Assembly (NCBI RefSeq): GCF_023053635.1
Contig: NC_086178.1
Coordinates: 29,311,726-29,375,725, forward strand
Origin: Elgaria multicarinata webbii
Taxonomy: Eukaryota; Chordata; Lepidosauria; Squamata; Anguidae
Direction of reading: 5' to 3'
Length of the DNA: 64,000 nt
Both the position numbers and the translations under genes were made by a program. Positions 34,887 to 47,154 of this stretch are shown one piece after another. Each line of letters opens with the position of its first letter. Position 1 is the stretch's first letter. Below the pieces are notes generated by a model, which saw only the letters and a program-made list of their open reading frames with translations, ran no database searches and was not told where the DNA came from.

Positions 34887-35430
34887 TAGAGATGTCCATT
34901 ACCCCAGTACAGCTTGAGCGGGAGAATCGGCAGTTGCGGTGGGAAGGAGGGGAATAAAGGTCTCGCATGCAGGCACATGTAGGCCACGTGAGGCAGGGGT
35001 GGAGCCGAGCCTATAAGGGCTGGTCTCACCCAGTACTTGGCCTCTCCGGATTTTTAGCTGCAGAACTTGCAGCATCGGAAAGAGACTTTCCAGGATATGG
35101 TATGCCTTTGGAAATCCTCCTGCCTTATCTACTCAGAGTTCTACAGCTTTGAGTGGGAATGACATGGAGTGCTCTCCCTACACACTCAAAGTGTCATATA
35201 AGAGAGGGGCTGGGTTTACCCGACTCCTGGCTTACGAGAGTGACTCATCCATAATGCCAAGCAAGTCGCCTGAGGTAAGGACATATAGATTCCCGCACTT
35301 CTCACATGCAGATCTAGGAGGGGTTGAATATCTCTATAGTTTAAATAAACAGGCTCTAGTTTATCCCAAACTTTGGTGTTCGTGTCTTTATTCCATGCTT
35401 CCTTCTCCACTCGCAACTGGATTATGATAT
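34887..35430 (+). mobile_element. Candidate solo LTR (fossil)
   Basis: A TATAAGG motif at about 35,010 and AATAAA at about 35,345 are spaced as in an LTR promoter and polyadenylation signal. The surroundings are single-copy in this window. No internal region and no clear end repeats are seen, so it could instead be a small promoter. Confidence 0.25.
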
Positions 35431-35744
35431 ACTTTCTCAGGCCTTATTTTCCCATCTTTTGCTCAGAATAGATTACTTTATAGCCTTTCAGAATAGATTA
35501 CTTTATAGACCTGCAAATTTGTATCTGAAAAGTTGGTCTGAAAAAGCTACTTGGCAGTTTCAGCTATGAAGCCACAGATTACTTACTGCCTGGTTTGAGA
35601 GATACTTTCTGTGGTTTGGCCTCAGAGAAGCTCAGAAACTATTTCTGGTGCTAGTTGAAACATCAAGGACCGACTATAGCAGTTCTGTGTGGAACTAGCA
35701 TGCTCTCTATAGATCTGCCAAGTGCACTGGGCACTAGCTTAGAT

Positions 35745-36000
35745 TATTTTTTTTAAAAGGATCACACAAATTCATGAAGGATGGATCTATTAGTGGCTAT
35801 TAGCTAAGACATCTAATTGGCATATCCACATTCAAAGGTGGTAGGTCTTCAAGTACCAGATGCTGGGTATGAACAATAGGGGATGTTAAAACTTTGATGC
35901 CTGACTATGAGCATCCAGACCATCTCTCTGGCCATTTGCAAAGTGTTGTCTAATTAGACTTTTGTGTGATCTAACAAGGCAATTCTTATGTTCTTAAAGG
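35745..36000 (+). mobile_element. Old CR1 LINE 3' fragment
   Basis: AAATTCATGAAGGATGGATC, TATTAGTGGCTATTAGC and CAATTCTTATGTTCTTA retain the CR1 order with many changes. Confidence 0.5.
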
Positions 36001-36125
36001 TTGTTCAGAACTGGTACAAAATATGTCAGCCCATCTCTTTGCAGGGGGTAGAGCAATGAGAGCATATAGGATCAGTGTTGTGTCAGGTACAGTGGCTTCC
36101 AGTTGCTTGCTGGGCCATGATGGTG
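36001..36125 (+). mobile_element. Old L2-type LINE fragment
   Basis: GTTGTTCAGAACTGGTACAA and AGTGGCTTCCAGTTGCTTGC recall the L2 post-RT phrases LQLVQNAAARLL and LHWLPVAC; heavily decayed. Confidence 0.35.
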
Positions 36126-36315
36126 CTAATGGGACGCAAAGTCAGTGAAGTTAGAATTAATTAGGGCCCCATTCTTTAGCGTCATCAGATACACTTGATG
36201 GGAAGTACTCCTGAACAGCCTCCAATTGAACATCCAGCAGCAAAGCCAGATCCAGGAATCTTTTTAGATTATGAACCTGGTGTTTCAGAGAAACCAAATT
36301 CCCAGTTGAGAAAGA

Positions 36316-36600
36316 CAATTTTTCTTTCTTTAAAACATTTATACCCTGCCTTTCCATAAAGTATGCTAAAGGCAGCTAACAATAATACGTACAATTAAAC
36401 AGTAATGTAACAAACAAGATGGAACCACCTAAAAATTATATAAAATATAAAAATAGCAACTAGATTAAAAATAGATTAAAAATAGCAACTAGATTAATAG
36501 CAACTGCATTTAAACTACAGGTTAAAACAGCTGTATAGGTCAAATGCCTGCTTAAATAAAAATGTGTTTGCATGCCAGTAGAAAGCCATCAATGAGGGTG
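36316..36600 (-). mobile_element. LINE 3' tail debris around the L1 insertion
   Basis: TTCTTTAAAACATTTATACC, CTGCCTTTCCATAAAGTATG and AAAGGCAGCTAACAATAAT are a worn minus-strand tail; a 30-bp AT-rich unit containing AATAGCAACTAGATTAA is repeated at 36,450-36,510. Confidence 0.45.
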
Positions 36601-36699
36601 TGTAACCGGAATATTTTAGGGAATGCTTTCCTCCTGATGCCCCACATTGCTCCCTTAAGAAGATTTTTAGGTGGAGTTCTGTCCCATATTCTATGCATT

Positions 36700-36715
36700 A
36701 GAGTAGTAAAGTCTG
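36700..36715. repeat. Target site duplication, left copy, of the L1
   Basis: AGAGTAGTAAAGTCTG, identical to 37898-37913. Its length fits L1 target-primed reverse transcription. Confidence 0.93.
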
Positions 36716-37897
36716 GAACAAATATAAAAAGGAATTGCTTTCAAGCAGCTCCTCCTTAACACCGGTGATAATGTTAAAGAATTTTCCTGAAGATCTAAAG
36801 AATAGATTAAGGAAAGTTTTAATAGAAAAAAATAAAATGAAATTAAGAGAATGGCTAAGAGGGATGAATACAAGAGAGAGGTTGGAGGAGGTTTTAAAAG
36901 ATATAAAATTAACGTGGTTAAATTATGGGCAATTGGAACAATGGACTAAAAATTGGGTAAGAGAAAATGGAGTGTGTGCAGAGATGACGAAATTTGAGAA
37001 ATTAATTGAAAAAAAAGAAATCGATAAGGGACAAAATATAGGGACAAAAGGGTTAATGAGTCAATTATATATTATATTAGTTGAGAAAGGATTGTCGGAT
37101 AGTGTAGGGAAAGTGGTTTGGGAGACTGATTTGAAGATACAGATAGGACAGAGTTGGGAAGGATTATGGAGACAGAGAGTGTTGAGAAATATGTCAGTAA
37201 GAATAAAGGAGAATTACTATAAACTTGTATGGAGGTGGTATTTAACTCCAGTTAGATTAAATAAGATTAATAATCAGCATTCAGCAGATTGTTGGAGGGG
37301 TTGTGGTGAAAAAGGAACGTATTTACGTATGTGGTGGGATTGTAAATATGTGCAAAAGTTGTGGAAGATGGTGTTCTTTGAGATTGAGCAGATTGTGGGA
37401 TTTAAAGTAGAGGATACACCAAGGATTGCATTACTCTCACTGCAAGAAGATCTTAAATGTAGTAAAGAAACTAAAGAACTGATAACGAATCTGCTGACGG
37501 CTGCGAGGTTAATTGTAGCTAGGAACTGGAAGACTCAAGGAGATTATTGTATTGAAGAATGGTACAAAGAAGTGTGGGACATTGCTATAAATGATAAATT
37601 GACATGTAATATTAAAATGAAAAGAGGTATAGTAAAAACGAATGATTTTGAGGGAATATGGATAAAGTTCCTAGAGTTTGTGTTTTCTAAGGGAAGCGGG
37701 AAACCACCAACAGAAGAAACTATGAGTTTTTGGAAACAGGAATGAGATCCCGAGGTGGGGGGAGCACTGTTATGTTGAGTATGAATATGTTTAATAGCTT
37801 AAGTATGAATATATGATATTAAGGCAATTTTATGTTTATGTATCATGTTTTTTTGTGTGTGTTGTTGAAAAAAATATTATAAAATAAAAATAAAAAA
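36716..37897 (+). mobile_element. Young 5'-truncated L1 LINE with exact target duplication
   Basis: Seen: a 1,182-bp insert between two exact copies of the 16-bp sequence AGAGTAGTAAAGTCTG (36700-36715 and 37898-37913), ending in an A-rich tail. The ORF2 C-terminus is open from the 5' edge to the stop at 37743-37745 (over 330 codons). It contains NYYKLVWRWYLTPVRL and the cysteine motif CWRGCGEKGTYLRMWWDC, typical of reptile L1. The histidine usual in that motif is arginine here. There is no endonuclease or YADD, so the copy cannot move. The exact duplication and open frame indicate a recent insertion. It landed in older LINE debris. Confidence 0.92.
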
Positions 37898-37913
37898 AGA
37901 GTAGTAAAGTCTG
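37898..37913. repeat. Target site duplication, right copy, of the L1
   Basis: Identical to 36700-36715 and placed directly after the A-rich tail. Confidence 0.93.
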
Positions 37914-39119
37914 TGAGGAGGAGGCCATCATGTTTTTGGTTATAGTATCTCAGCTGTGTAATTCCTTTTCAAAAGAGTTGTGTCTGAACCCACCATCACA
38001 GCTACTTCAGGAACTAATAAATATATATTTTCCCCAAAGGCTTATAATATATTATGTTTTGTTTTGATGGATGTTTAATTAGAATTATTTTATATATTTG
38101 TGCTTCTTAAGTTACATTGGGTCTCCCCTCCCCCCCCCCAATGTGACACGCTGAATTTGTCCAAATTAGCTTGTCTGTGTATTAAAGGTGCAAGGGCCCT
38201 CTCCTCCTTTGGCTCTGGCCATTTTATTTAAGGATGAGATATGCAAGCTTTACAAAGTTTTTATTATTATTTCATGATTTTTATTGTTTCAAACATCACA
38301 GACATACATACCACAAAATCATTACATAAAATACAAATAAAATACACACAAAAATACACTAAAAACATCTAAGGTTAAGGTGTAATTTACAAGCATATTT
38401 ACATGCATATTTCAGAGTCAAAACTATGGGTTGGATCCGGGACCTGTCTTCCATTGACAGAAGGGTTCCACTCCTGGAAGGTGTTTCTGCCTGATTTTTG
38501 AGGATCACCCTCACACACCCTTACCACAGCTGACTCCATTTAGCAGGATCCCCTGACCTAGCAATTAACAGATCTTTTTAAAAAAAGAAAGAAAAAAAGA
38601 TGCACATGATCAGTTAAATATATGGGTAAAGCTGTCTTTAGTTCTTATCAAGGAAATTTGCAAAGCAAGTAACATTACTACAAGACATTACTCATTATTC
38701 TGAATGAAGTGAGGGTCCATCTAATCAAGGAATAGCTTGACATCCACACACTACAGCACTCTGTTGGCATCTGCTCTGGCAACATCCTGTATCTGGTGGT
38801 CTTGTTGATGGCATCAATGTGATAAATAGCATCATCATGTGATAAATTACATTTACCATACACCACTAATTGCCTCACCTGCAGTATTCTCACTAATCTA
38901 TCTTCACTATGATTTATTATACAATTCCTGAGCAATGCTGGAGTAGCTGCCATTTAAAAACAAAACAAAAAAACCCTCCTTCCATCCTATACAGAGACAG
39001 GTTGCAGAGGTAATGGCTATCTAGAATTAGACCAATATCTTAGCAGAACTAAAGTGCTGAAGTAAGGATGGGTGTTTACAACAAACCCATATAGGAGTGA
39101 CCCAGCCAGTACTTACTTC
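37914..39119. other. No gene recognised
   Basis: AT-rich sequence with LINE-tail-like stretches at about 38,040 and 38,260 (TTATTGTTTCAAACATCAC); nothing firm. Confidence 0.35.
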
Positions 39120-39215
39120 GTTGATTTTTTACTGTTAGATTTTATATGTTTAACATTGCATTAACTGCTTTGATAGTTCACTGGAAAGCAGTCTATACAT
39201 TTATTTAATATACAG
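39120..39215 (+). mobile_element. LINE 3' tail fragment
   Basis: TTACTGTTAGATTTTATATG, CTGCTTTGATAGTTCACTGG and AAAGCAGTCTATACATTTAT; a short, worn copy. Confidence 0.4.
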
Positions 39216-39689
39216 CATTTCTGAGATTTAGGGGGCAATCCTATCGGGATGCCCATCAGCCTCTGAACTCAGAAGATAGGGCATCCAATGGAGAATGGGA
39301 GGTACTGTGCAGGCAATTTTCCTCTCTGTTTTACCCTCTAGATTTTAGCTAGATGGGCATTTTCACCCATTGAGCTGAGGCATCAGGGTTGCTTTTGCGA
39401 CCTTGGAGAGGCAGCCAGTGCATTTTCTCTCTGCGCAGGCTGCAAGAGGGAGGGGTGGGATGCTCAGGCTTCTGGGTCCAAGGTCAGAGCACTGACTCTG
39501 ACCTCGGATCCAGGAATCTGAACTATCCTGGGGGCCATAGGATTGCTCTTCACACCTTGTACTTCTTACTAAAAACTTTCCCTTCCCAAATCTGAAATGG
39601 TGCCCTGATTTTAAACACTAAAGGGCTGCAAGCTGTGAATGAATAACAGTGAATGAAGAACTCAACCATTATTCCCTGGTATTCTCCAA

Positions 39690-40052
39690 TAGAGCATGTG
39701 GATGGGATGTTGCGCCAGTGGAGGTGGCCATTATTTTTTAAGTTACAGGAGCTGGAGCGCACTCGCACTCCAGTGAAAGGTAAGTGGGGGGAAAAGAAAA
39801 AACCCACTCCCGCTCCTCCACCCACCTCGATTCCTCTTGGTCTGGCTCCTTCCTTCTACTAATCCCCACTACTTGCAGGGAGGAGGGAAGAAGCCGGGAC
39901 AGGTGGCCACATACCTCCCGCAGTCTCAGGATGATCCCTGGGAGAACACGTGCTCGTCCCCCCTACCCTCGGGAGTCCCTGTGCATCATTTGGATGCACA
40001 GGGACTCGGCCATGACCAGCCCGCATTTTCGGGCTGGTGTAGAAACGGCCTA
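39690..40052. mobile_element. Degenerate element related to the GC-rich MITEs
   Basis: Shares the outline (AT-rich core, CCCACTCC-rich tract, GATGATCCCTGG, TTGGATGCACAGGGA) but the ends are not clear. Predicted small frames here are not credible genes. Confidence 0.4.
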
Positions 40053-40132
40053 TGTCTACTAAGAAGTCAATCCCATTGAATTCAATGAAACTTACTCCCA
40101 AATAGTTGTGTAGAGGGTTATAGCTGTAGTCT
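40050..40132. mobile_element. Short palindromic MITE copy
   Basis: TATGTCTACTAAGAAGTCAA, CATTGAATTCAATGAAACTT and ACTCCCAAATAG follow the family plan. Confidence 0.45.
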
Positions 40133-40240
40133 TATTAACTGAATGATAACACCTTCACCTTAGTTTAGTTGTTCAAGATGGAATACCCAATCTCTTACCC
40201 AAACTTTGATTGTTAAAACCACACAAACACACATACATAC

Positions 40241-40648
40241 AGGGCTGTGCAAGCCTCGTGTCCTTGCTGCTGCCACAATCACCCACTCCTCCACTTTCAT
40301 TACCAGAGTGGGTGGCTCTCAGGGAAAGCAGGTGGCTGCCAGGCACAAGTGTAATGCACGGGGATCCTTCCAGGGTCACTGGAGTATCCTGGATTGCGCC
40401 AGCTAATCACACCAAGAAGCCAGCGATCATGCCGTGGAGCAGCCAATGGCGGCAGTGGCAAGGACACATTGTGCCCACTTTTCCTGGGCCCCAGTAAGTG
40501 CAGCCCTCCCAGGCACTGCATGCTGGGAGTCGCAGGCTGTAACTTGCTTACAGGGGCCCAGGGATGTGCAAGGAAATGTTGGAGGGGTGGGGAAATGGTC
40601 TCTGTGATTCAGATTTCTTATTCCGAGGCCTGAGGCTTGCACAGCCCT
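40241..40648. mobile_element. 408-bp non-autonomous DNA transposon
   Basis: Inverted ends AGGGCTGTGCAAGCCTC and GAGGCTTGCACAGCCCT match exactly over 17 bases. The interior is GC-rich and non-coding. I see no clear target duplication; hAT is likely from the end sequence style. Confidence 0.7.
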
Positions 40649-40654
40649 AATATT

Positions 40655-42904
40655 CTTATATAATCTGATGCACTGAGTTGTTCCACTGCAACAACTGTAG
40701 TATCATTGACTGAACTCAGGGAAGGTTAACTGGACAAAATACACGTTTGGGAATCGTAAATGAACTAAAGGTGTGTTGTTAAACAGATATATTTTCTGTA
40801 AAATGTGCTTTGGGAAATACTGCTTTTAGCCATTCAGGGCGGAATCTACCACCAGAGAAAGAAGATTTTCTACCAACTGAAGAAGAACTTTGCACTGAGG
40901 AACCTATTTCCTCCAGCTGCTGGGTAATGCTTACAATTTTGTGTCAATTTACTTTTTTATCTAGTGCACCAGCTAAAATTAATCACCCTTGCAAATAAAA
41001 GGACTCTCGTGTTTCTCTGCACTTTTCTCTGGACTTCTTCAGGAGCCTACGAGCATCATCACACGGGGGAAAATCATGTTTCCTTACCATCGGATTTCCA
41101 CACTTCGTCGTTCTTCCCGGAGGGGAAAGAGGAAGTAAACAAAGACCATGCAGAGGCTGCTTTTCCTGCACGTAGCAGGGGGTCGCGGCACATTCAGTGT
41201 TTGTTTTGTTTTTAAAGAATTAAAAGGGGTCTATTTTGCTTCAGAGAAACAAGCGGGAGGTACGCGGGAGGCAGACATTGTCATCTAAAGGACGCACACA
41301 CATCCGTAAGTGGGCTGAAATTCAGATCCAGCGTTGGGTAGGCGCAGTAGGGACATACAAGTTGCTCTCCTGGAATCTGTTGCAAGGGTCTTGCAATCTG
41401 CTGCTTGCAGTAGGAGTGTCTATTGACTATTCACTGAGCTCTGCTTGTTTACTGGTAAAACAACAATAACCTAATATTACAAAGGCAGCATAAGTCTCTT
41501 GCAAAGGAAATAGAAATTCTGTAGTGTAATGCATAACAGGCTGCTGGCTCCCTGAGTTTTGCTGACTTCTGGGTAAGGAGAGCAAGGTTTCCCTGACCAT
41601 TTAATAGTCAGCCATTCTACTCAAGGCTGCCGATGAGTAGTCAGGTTAATTTATGTTAATGAACATAAGAGTATTGCATGTATTTTTATTTATTTATTGC
41701 ATGTATTTTTATTTATTTATTTTGTTATAAATCACTTTCAGAGGTTACTTAGTGGGAAATGTCTGGCTGGGAGTTGTATTTGGACACATCTGAAGGGCAC
41801 CAGGTTGGGGTAGGTTGTTTTAGGACATTTACAAGAGTATGAGTAAAGATTACATCCTTGCATGAGGAGCCCTTTGCATACAAAAATATAGACTGTGATG
41901 GATCAGAACAGAAGCTACCTACCAGGAGGTTAATCAAATTCAAATATGGGTGCATGAGACTTCCAAATAGTGCTACAAAAAGCACTTTACATTGTGTCCA
42001 ATACGCTAAGGAATTCTGTAAGATTGTGGTCTGAAAGATTAGCATGGATTTCTGAAATGAATTATCAAAAGCTTGGGGGGCCTGTTTTGTTCTGGTTTAA
42101 TTACTGCCCAGTCAATTGCTTACTGTTGTTATTGGCAGCGAAACAGATTTGCTTGGCACTATAAAATTTGTGGATTATTTGTTCAAATCTCATCTGTGCT
42201 GTCTTGGCTGACAAACACATGGCCCACTAAATGATACTCTTTCAATTACACAAGGAGCTACGGTTGTGAATGAAATAGGTTTTTCCATAAATGAAAATGT
42301 ATGCAGTACGGTACAAATCGCTCTTCCACTGGACATTTGGCTACAAACTCACTTTTCTAAGAACAGGGGCAATAGATTTAGTCAATGCAGCCTACAGGAA
42401 ATGGTTTCCAATTTTCTACTGCAACATATACTCATGGCTAATAAACCATTTCAGAGAAGCTTTTGGGGGTCACAGTCCAGTGACGGGCAGATAAAAGGGG
42501 GGAGGGGAGAAGGCAAAAGGAATGACGGTGAAAAATACTAAAACTATCAGCATATTTCATCTCAAAGCCCTTACTGCCAGTAACTTAACCTTTGGGAAGG
42601 CATATCAGCCTTTTAGCTTGGGGGGAAAAATCACAAAACAGGGAAACAACCCAGTAATCAGTGGCTGGAAGAAAAGGAAGGGGATGTGGCCAACTTGAAA
42701 ACCCCAGAAAGCTGGATTGAGACCCCAGGAAGCTTTGGTTCCAGGTGGCCTCAGGTTCTGCACCCTTGTAGCAAATGGATTTTCAACTGCAGGGAGAAGA
42801 TGGGGAAAGGAAAGAGGTAATGAGAAACCCTCTTTCCCTCTCCCTGGTACCATCCATGCAATGCAGCTGTAACTGTGAGGTCTGCAAGCATGTGTGAGAG
42901 AGTT
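40655..42904. other. No gene recognised
   Basis: Includes a doubled GCATGTATTTTTATTTATTT at 41,675-41,720 and MITE-like GC-rich sequence at about 41,030-41,210 (CATCATCACACGGGGGAAAA). No exon recognised. Confidence 0.35.
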
Positions 42905-42997
42905 TATACCTCTATATAATTGTTGTAAACCGCCCAGAGAGCTTTGGCTGGGGGGCGGTATATAAATGTAATAAAATAAATAAATAAATAAATATAT
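42905..42997 (+). mobile_element. LINE 3' tip with AAAT tail
   Basis: GTAAACCGCCCAGAGAGCTT, TGGCTGGGGGGCGGTATATA and AAATA repeats. Confidence 0.65.
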
Positions 42998-43099
42998 ACA
43001 TTAGAATTGGATCTACAATTGGACGCATGAAAAAGTGAGTGCATTCATGCCTGCTGGCCTTGGTCCCATGCATTCAAGGTTTTGTTGCTCAGTGACTTA

Positions 43100-43395
43100 C
43101 CTGCCCCATTTACACATAAGGTGCGATGACCTCAGGAGGAGAGGCGTCGCACCTGCCATTTTTTTAAAGCGACAGGAGTGCACGAGCGCCGAAAGGGAAG
43201 TTTTTTAAAAAATATACTTTAATTTCCCTGCTCCCCCACCCTACCCCCGATGGGCGCGAGGAATCGTGCAGAGCCTGGTCAACCCATGGCAACGGGCCAC
43301 ACATTCCGCAGAAAAAACCTTCCCTGATCCCGGGATCCCTTGTGTGTCATGTGGACGCCCTGGGATAAAGCCCTGCCTAGCTAAGGCCATAGAGT
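43100..43395. mobile_element. MITE of the same GC-rich family, left end missing
   Basis: Starts at TTTACACATAAGGTGCGATG, has GACCTCAGGAGGAGAGGCG, the A/T-rich centre, CACCCTACCCCCGATGGGCG and the right end CTAGCTAAGGCC. Confidence 0.55.
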
Positions 43396-43564
43396 GAAGA
43401 AGGCTGGGTGGATATTATTACAATATAAGGCCAGAAGGCCCAGCATTGGAAGAGGTAGTTGTGTCCCTTTGCTATTCAGAGTCCAGTGTGAATAAGATTC
43501 AGTGGAAAGGGTAAACAACCCAGTTAACAAAGTTGGCAAAGCAAGATTAATAGTGTACATGCGC

Positions 43565-43650
43565 CTAATGAATTTCTGTAAACCGCCCAGAGAGCCCCGG
43601 CTATGGGAGCGGTATATAAGTGAAATAAATAAATAAATAAATAAATAATG
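43565..43650 (+). mobile_element. LINE 3' tip with AAAT tail
   Basis: GTAAACCGCCCAGAGAGCCC, CTATGGGAGCGGTATATAAG and about six AAAT units. Confidence 0.65.
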
Positions 43651-43823
43651 AGGGACAATGATTTCATGTATTCTTTAAAAAAGAATATAGAAGCATGAAC
43701 ACTTTTAAATGTATTTTTAGAAAGATTTTTAACAGAGTGATATTTGATTATGCGATTAGAATATGGAACTGGTAGTTGGACTTTATACAAGCAAAGCATC
43801 ACAGAACAGGTTACAGTTATAAT

Positions 43824-44530
43824 CAGGGTGGATAAAAATCAATGATTTTTTTTAAAAAAAAATAAAAAATGGATTTTAATCGGAATTTTTTCATTTAAAT
43901 CGGATTTTTTTCATTTAAATTGGGTTTTTTCATTTAAATTGGTTTTTTTTTAATAAAATGCTTTTTGAGGAAAAATCTATCTAAAGATAGTTTTCTATTT
44001 AAGATACATTATAGTCCAAAGGTTATTCATCTTGAAATAAGGATTAGTTTTCAATTATGTAGCATGAGACTGTTTAAATTTTTTGGTAAATGAATTCCAT
44101 TAATCCATTCACAATGTCATGCTCTTCCAGAGGTTTCTGTGAGGTTATTTTTCTCCTTCCAATAAAGTACAGCAGAAATTTTTCCAAATATGAATGATTA
44201 ACCTATTAAACTGTAGACAGTTCATCTCGCAATAATTTCATAATTATCTATATATGATGTGTTTCTAATAGTACAACGAAATCAGTATTTTTTTGATATA
44301 ACTGTAAAACTAATCTGAAAAGTTGCTATTCTAAAAATGAAACCTTCATCTGGTTGTAAATATTAAGATTATACCAGCAAGAATGAGTCTTTGGTAACTC
44401 TGAGTTGTGTAAAATATAGTGAGGAAGAGTGCACTTTGGGGGGGGGGGGGTGTCACATGATTAAATCAAGTCTTTCTTAGTGATTTAAATCATGATTTAA
44501 ATCAAATTGATTTAAATCAAATCCACCCTG
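43824..44530. mobile_element. 707-bp AT-rich hAT-type MITE
   Basis: Ends CAGGGTGGATAAAAATC and, inverted, CAGGGTGGATTTGATTTAAA. Flanks GTTATAAT and GTTACAAT are an 8-bp duplication with one change. The ends are packed with GATTTAAATC palindromes and there is no open frame of note. Confidence 0.75.
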
Positions 44531-44972
44531 GTTACAATAGTCTCATTATAAAGTTGTGATCAGCTATTCTGTAGTTCCAAGTTGTGTGTGTCACAGTTAG
44601 GATGCTATATCCAAATCTAAATCCAAAAGATATGTTCTTCAGCCCATGGTCTTACTGGTTACTTCCTATATTAGTCTAGGCAATACATCGTTCCTAAGAT
44701 AAGGCAAAGGTTCAGATGTCTAGCATCTATACCTGGCTTGGTCCATCCAGGCTGCCAGTTGCAAGGGCTGGTGATGCTAACCATCAGTTCCTTCTGTGCC
44801 TGAAGGGATTTTTGAGACCTGGGCAAATACCATCTCAAGTAGCTCACCAAACCAAGTGCAAATGCAGACCACAAAGTTCCTACTTCAAGCCCTGGGAGTC
44901 AGAAGCACTCCATTTCCATCCAGTTCTAACACACTATGCTGGATGCAAGGCTAAGCTATGTAAGGGCTAGAC

Positions 44973-45107
44973 CAGGAGTGGGCAATTTGTCGCCCTCCAG
45001 ATATTTTGGCCTACAACTTCCATCAGCCCTAGCAAGCATAGCCAATAGTGAAGCTAATGGGAGTTATAGGCAAAAACATGGGGCGAACCACACGTTGCCC
45101 ACCCGTA
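44973..45107. mobile_element. 135-bp hAT MITE
   Basis: Ends CAGGAGTGGGCAA and GTTGCCCACCCG are inverted, with the semi-palindrome core CCTCCAGATATTTTGGCCTA / TGGGAGTTATAGGC shared with 1,811, 4,785, 16,885 and 19,931. Confidence 0.65.
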
Positions 45108-45114
45108 GTGTAGA

Positions 45115-45352
45115 TTTTGAGCTGGTCCATCTGATCCAGCATCCTCTATCCTACAGTGGCTGAGCAGGTTCTTCTGGGAAGCGCACAAACAGGACATGAA
45201 GAGGGTAGCCCTCTGTAATCGTTGCTCCCTTGGGAGTGCTGCTCAGAGGAATACTGCTTCTGAAGAGGTAGTTGATAGTTGTAGAGCATAGAGCCGTCCA
45301 GACCAGTAGCCATTGACAGGTTGTGCCTCCATGATTGCCTCATCCCCTTACA
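45115..45352 (-). mobile_element. CR1 LINE 3' fragment
   Basis: CCATCTGATCCAGCATCCTC, ACAGTGGCTGAGCAGG, CAGTAGCCATTGACAG and CATGATTGCCTCATCCCCTT match a minus-strand CR1 subfamily. Confidence 0.55.
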
Positions 45353-46394
45353 AAGCTCGCGAAGTGATTATCAGTGGATTGATCTCAATAGTGAAAAGTA
45401 ATCATTGGAAAAGGGTAAATTGAACATACAAGTTGTGGGAGAAGGAATACTTTTGTGGCTACTAGTTTGGCTTGATTTTGGAATGGTATTTCACAAATGT
45501 AGAAAACAAATTGTCTCCGTGGCTTCTTAAAGTTTGCTGGGCAGGAAGAGGGGAGGGGAAGGTTCTTAACAAGATTCAAGAATAATTATAAGCATCTTAT
45601 AGCAAGTTCCAAGGCACTGTGCCATATTTTTGATGTACAATAAAGGCTTATGGTGAGTCTGCACATTTCAAAAGTAAGATTAAACTTGGCTAGAATACCA
45701 TTTATCTTTTAAAGTGTTAATCAGATTTATCTCCATTTTGCGATCTTTCTCCCTAATGTACTTGACAGCAGAATTCAATCGTTTTTACTACTGAGCTGGG
45801 CCTGAAAGGGCAGTGCTCAATTTTCTGTTCCTCAATTTTTATGCAATGCGTATGCTTGGGCACTTGATAAATTCAAACCTTGGGGACAGAACTACCAAGT
45901 TATATTGTGAACATGAAGGACCATCAGTTGACTTATATAATAGAGATTATTGGTTTAATTTTTTTGTAACCTTATGAAGAAAAAAATTGATTCTCTACAA
46001 TAGATTGTAGAACTTTAGTGAGTCTTATTTCTGTTCAAGTGCTTACTAGTAGTTGTGTATCATTTTAAAATAACGATCTCTTTCTCAGGAGATAATATCG
46101 AACTAACAGGGTTTTTATTGAGTAGTAGAGTAATGAGACACAGGGTTAAGATAGCAGGGGAGGACCTGAATGCCTATATGGGTAAGATCCAAAGAACTTC
46201 TATTTCTAATAGCCATCTGTTACTTGTGGGAGAGCTTACTTCTTCAGACAGGTGAACTGTGGTATGAGAAAAATAAAGCCTTATATAGAGATTTTGCTCC
46301 TCAAGCACAAACATTTCTTGATCAAGAGTGGCAGCTCTTTGATTCACTGTCCAATGTATGACTCACTTGGGAATCTCAGAGGTTGTCTGAGATA

Positions 46395-46535
46395 AGGCCA
46401 GATTATTTGTCCATCATCCATTTATTTATCTGGCTCTCCTGGGCCTCAGGCAGAGGTCTTTCCCATCACTTGCTACCTGATTCCTTCAAGCAGAGATGCC
46501 AGGCACTGGACTAGCACCCTCTGCATGGCCTCAGC
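46395..46535 (-). mobile_element. Fragment of the tRNA-derived SINE
   Basis: CTCAGGCAGAGGTCTTTCCC, TGATTCCTTCAAGCAGAGAT and CACCCTCTGCATGGCC are the body and part of the box B end, on the minus strand. Confidence 0.5.
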
Positions 46536-47012
46536 TAGACCTAGCGGTGTAGTGGGATGGAGGGGTGAAGATCTCGCGATACTTTAATCGTGAGATCTCC
46601 CCCTCTGTTTACACATGGAGCGTGACGACCTCGGAGAGCAAGGACATTGCGGCTGCCATTTTAAAAAATGGCATTTTAAAAAAAAAATTCTTAAAGAAGA
46701 GTGTACAAACGCTTGTGCACAGAAAGGTAGTTTAAAAAAAAAAAAAAAACTTAATTTCCCCCCTCCCCCCACCGGCGCAGAGCTCCTGAGGAACTGCAAG
46801 AAACTGGGACAACCTACAATGCCCACCCACACGTTCCGCGGTTTCGGGATGATCCCGAGACTGCGGAAAAAGCAGGTTCAAAAGCAAGGGCGAGATCCCG
46901 GGGCAAAGGAGGAATCATCCCTCCCTGATCCTGGGATCCCCTGTGCATCATGCGGACACACAGGGACGAACCCGGGGACCGCCCCGGGATTTCGCCCCAT
47001 CTAGCTAAGGCC
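46530..47012. mobile_element. About 480-bp MITE, GC-rich family
   Basis: Left end GGCCTCAGCTAGACCTAG, right end ATCTAGCTAAGGCC, roughly inverted. Shares GTGGGATGGAGGGGTGAAGA, ATCTC pairs, CGACCTCGG and the A-rich centre with 57,232-57,708. An open frame across it is non-coding filler. Confidence 0.65.
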
Positions 47013-47154
47013 CAAGCGATCTACCATGGAGCTATGGTTTGTCCTCATTGTCTTCTGTTAGGTTTTACACATCCAGGCTCAGATCTGCATTTTAATCCCA
47101 GGTACAAATTCTGCAGAACATTTGTAAGTAAGTGGTAATATTTAAAGGGCTGTT

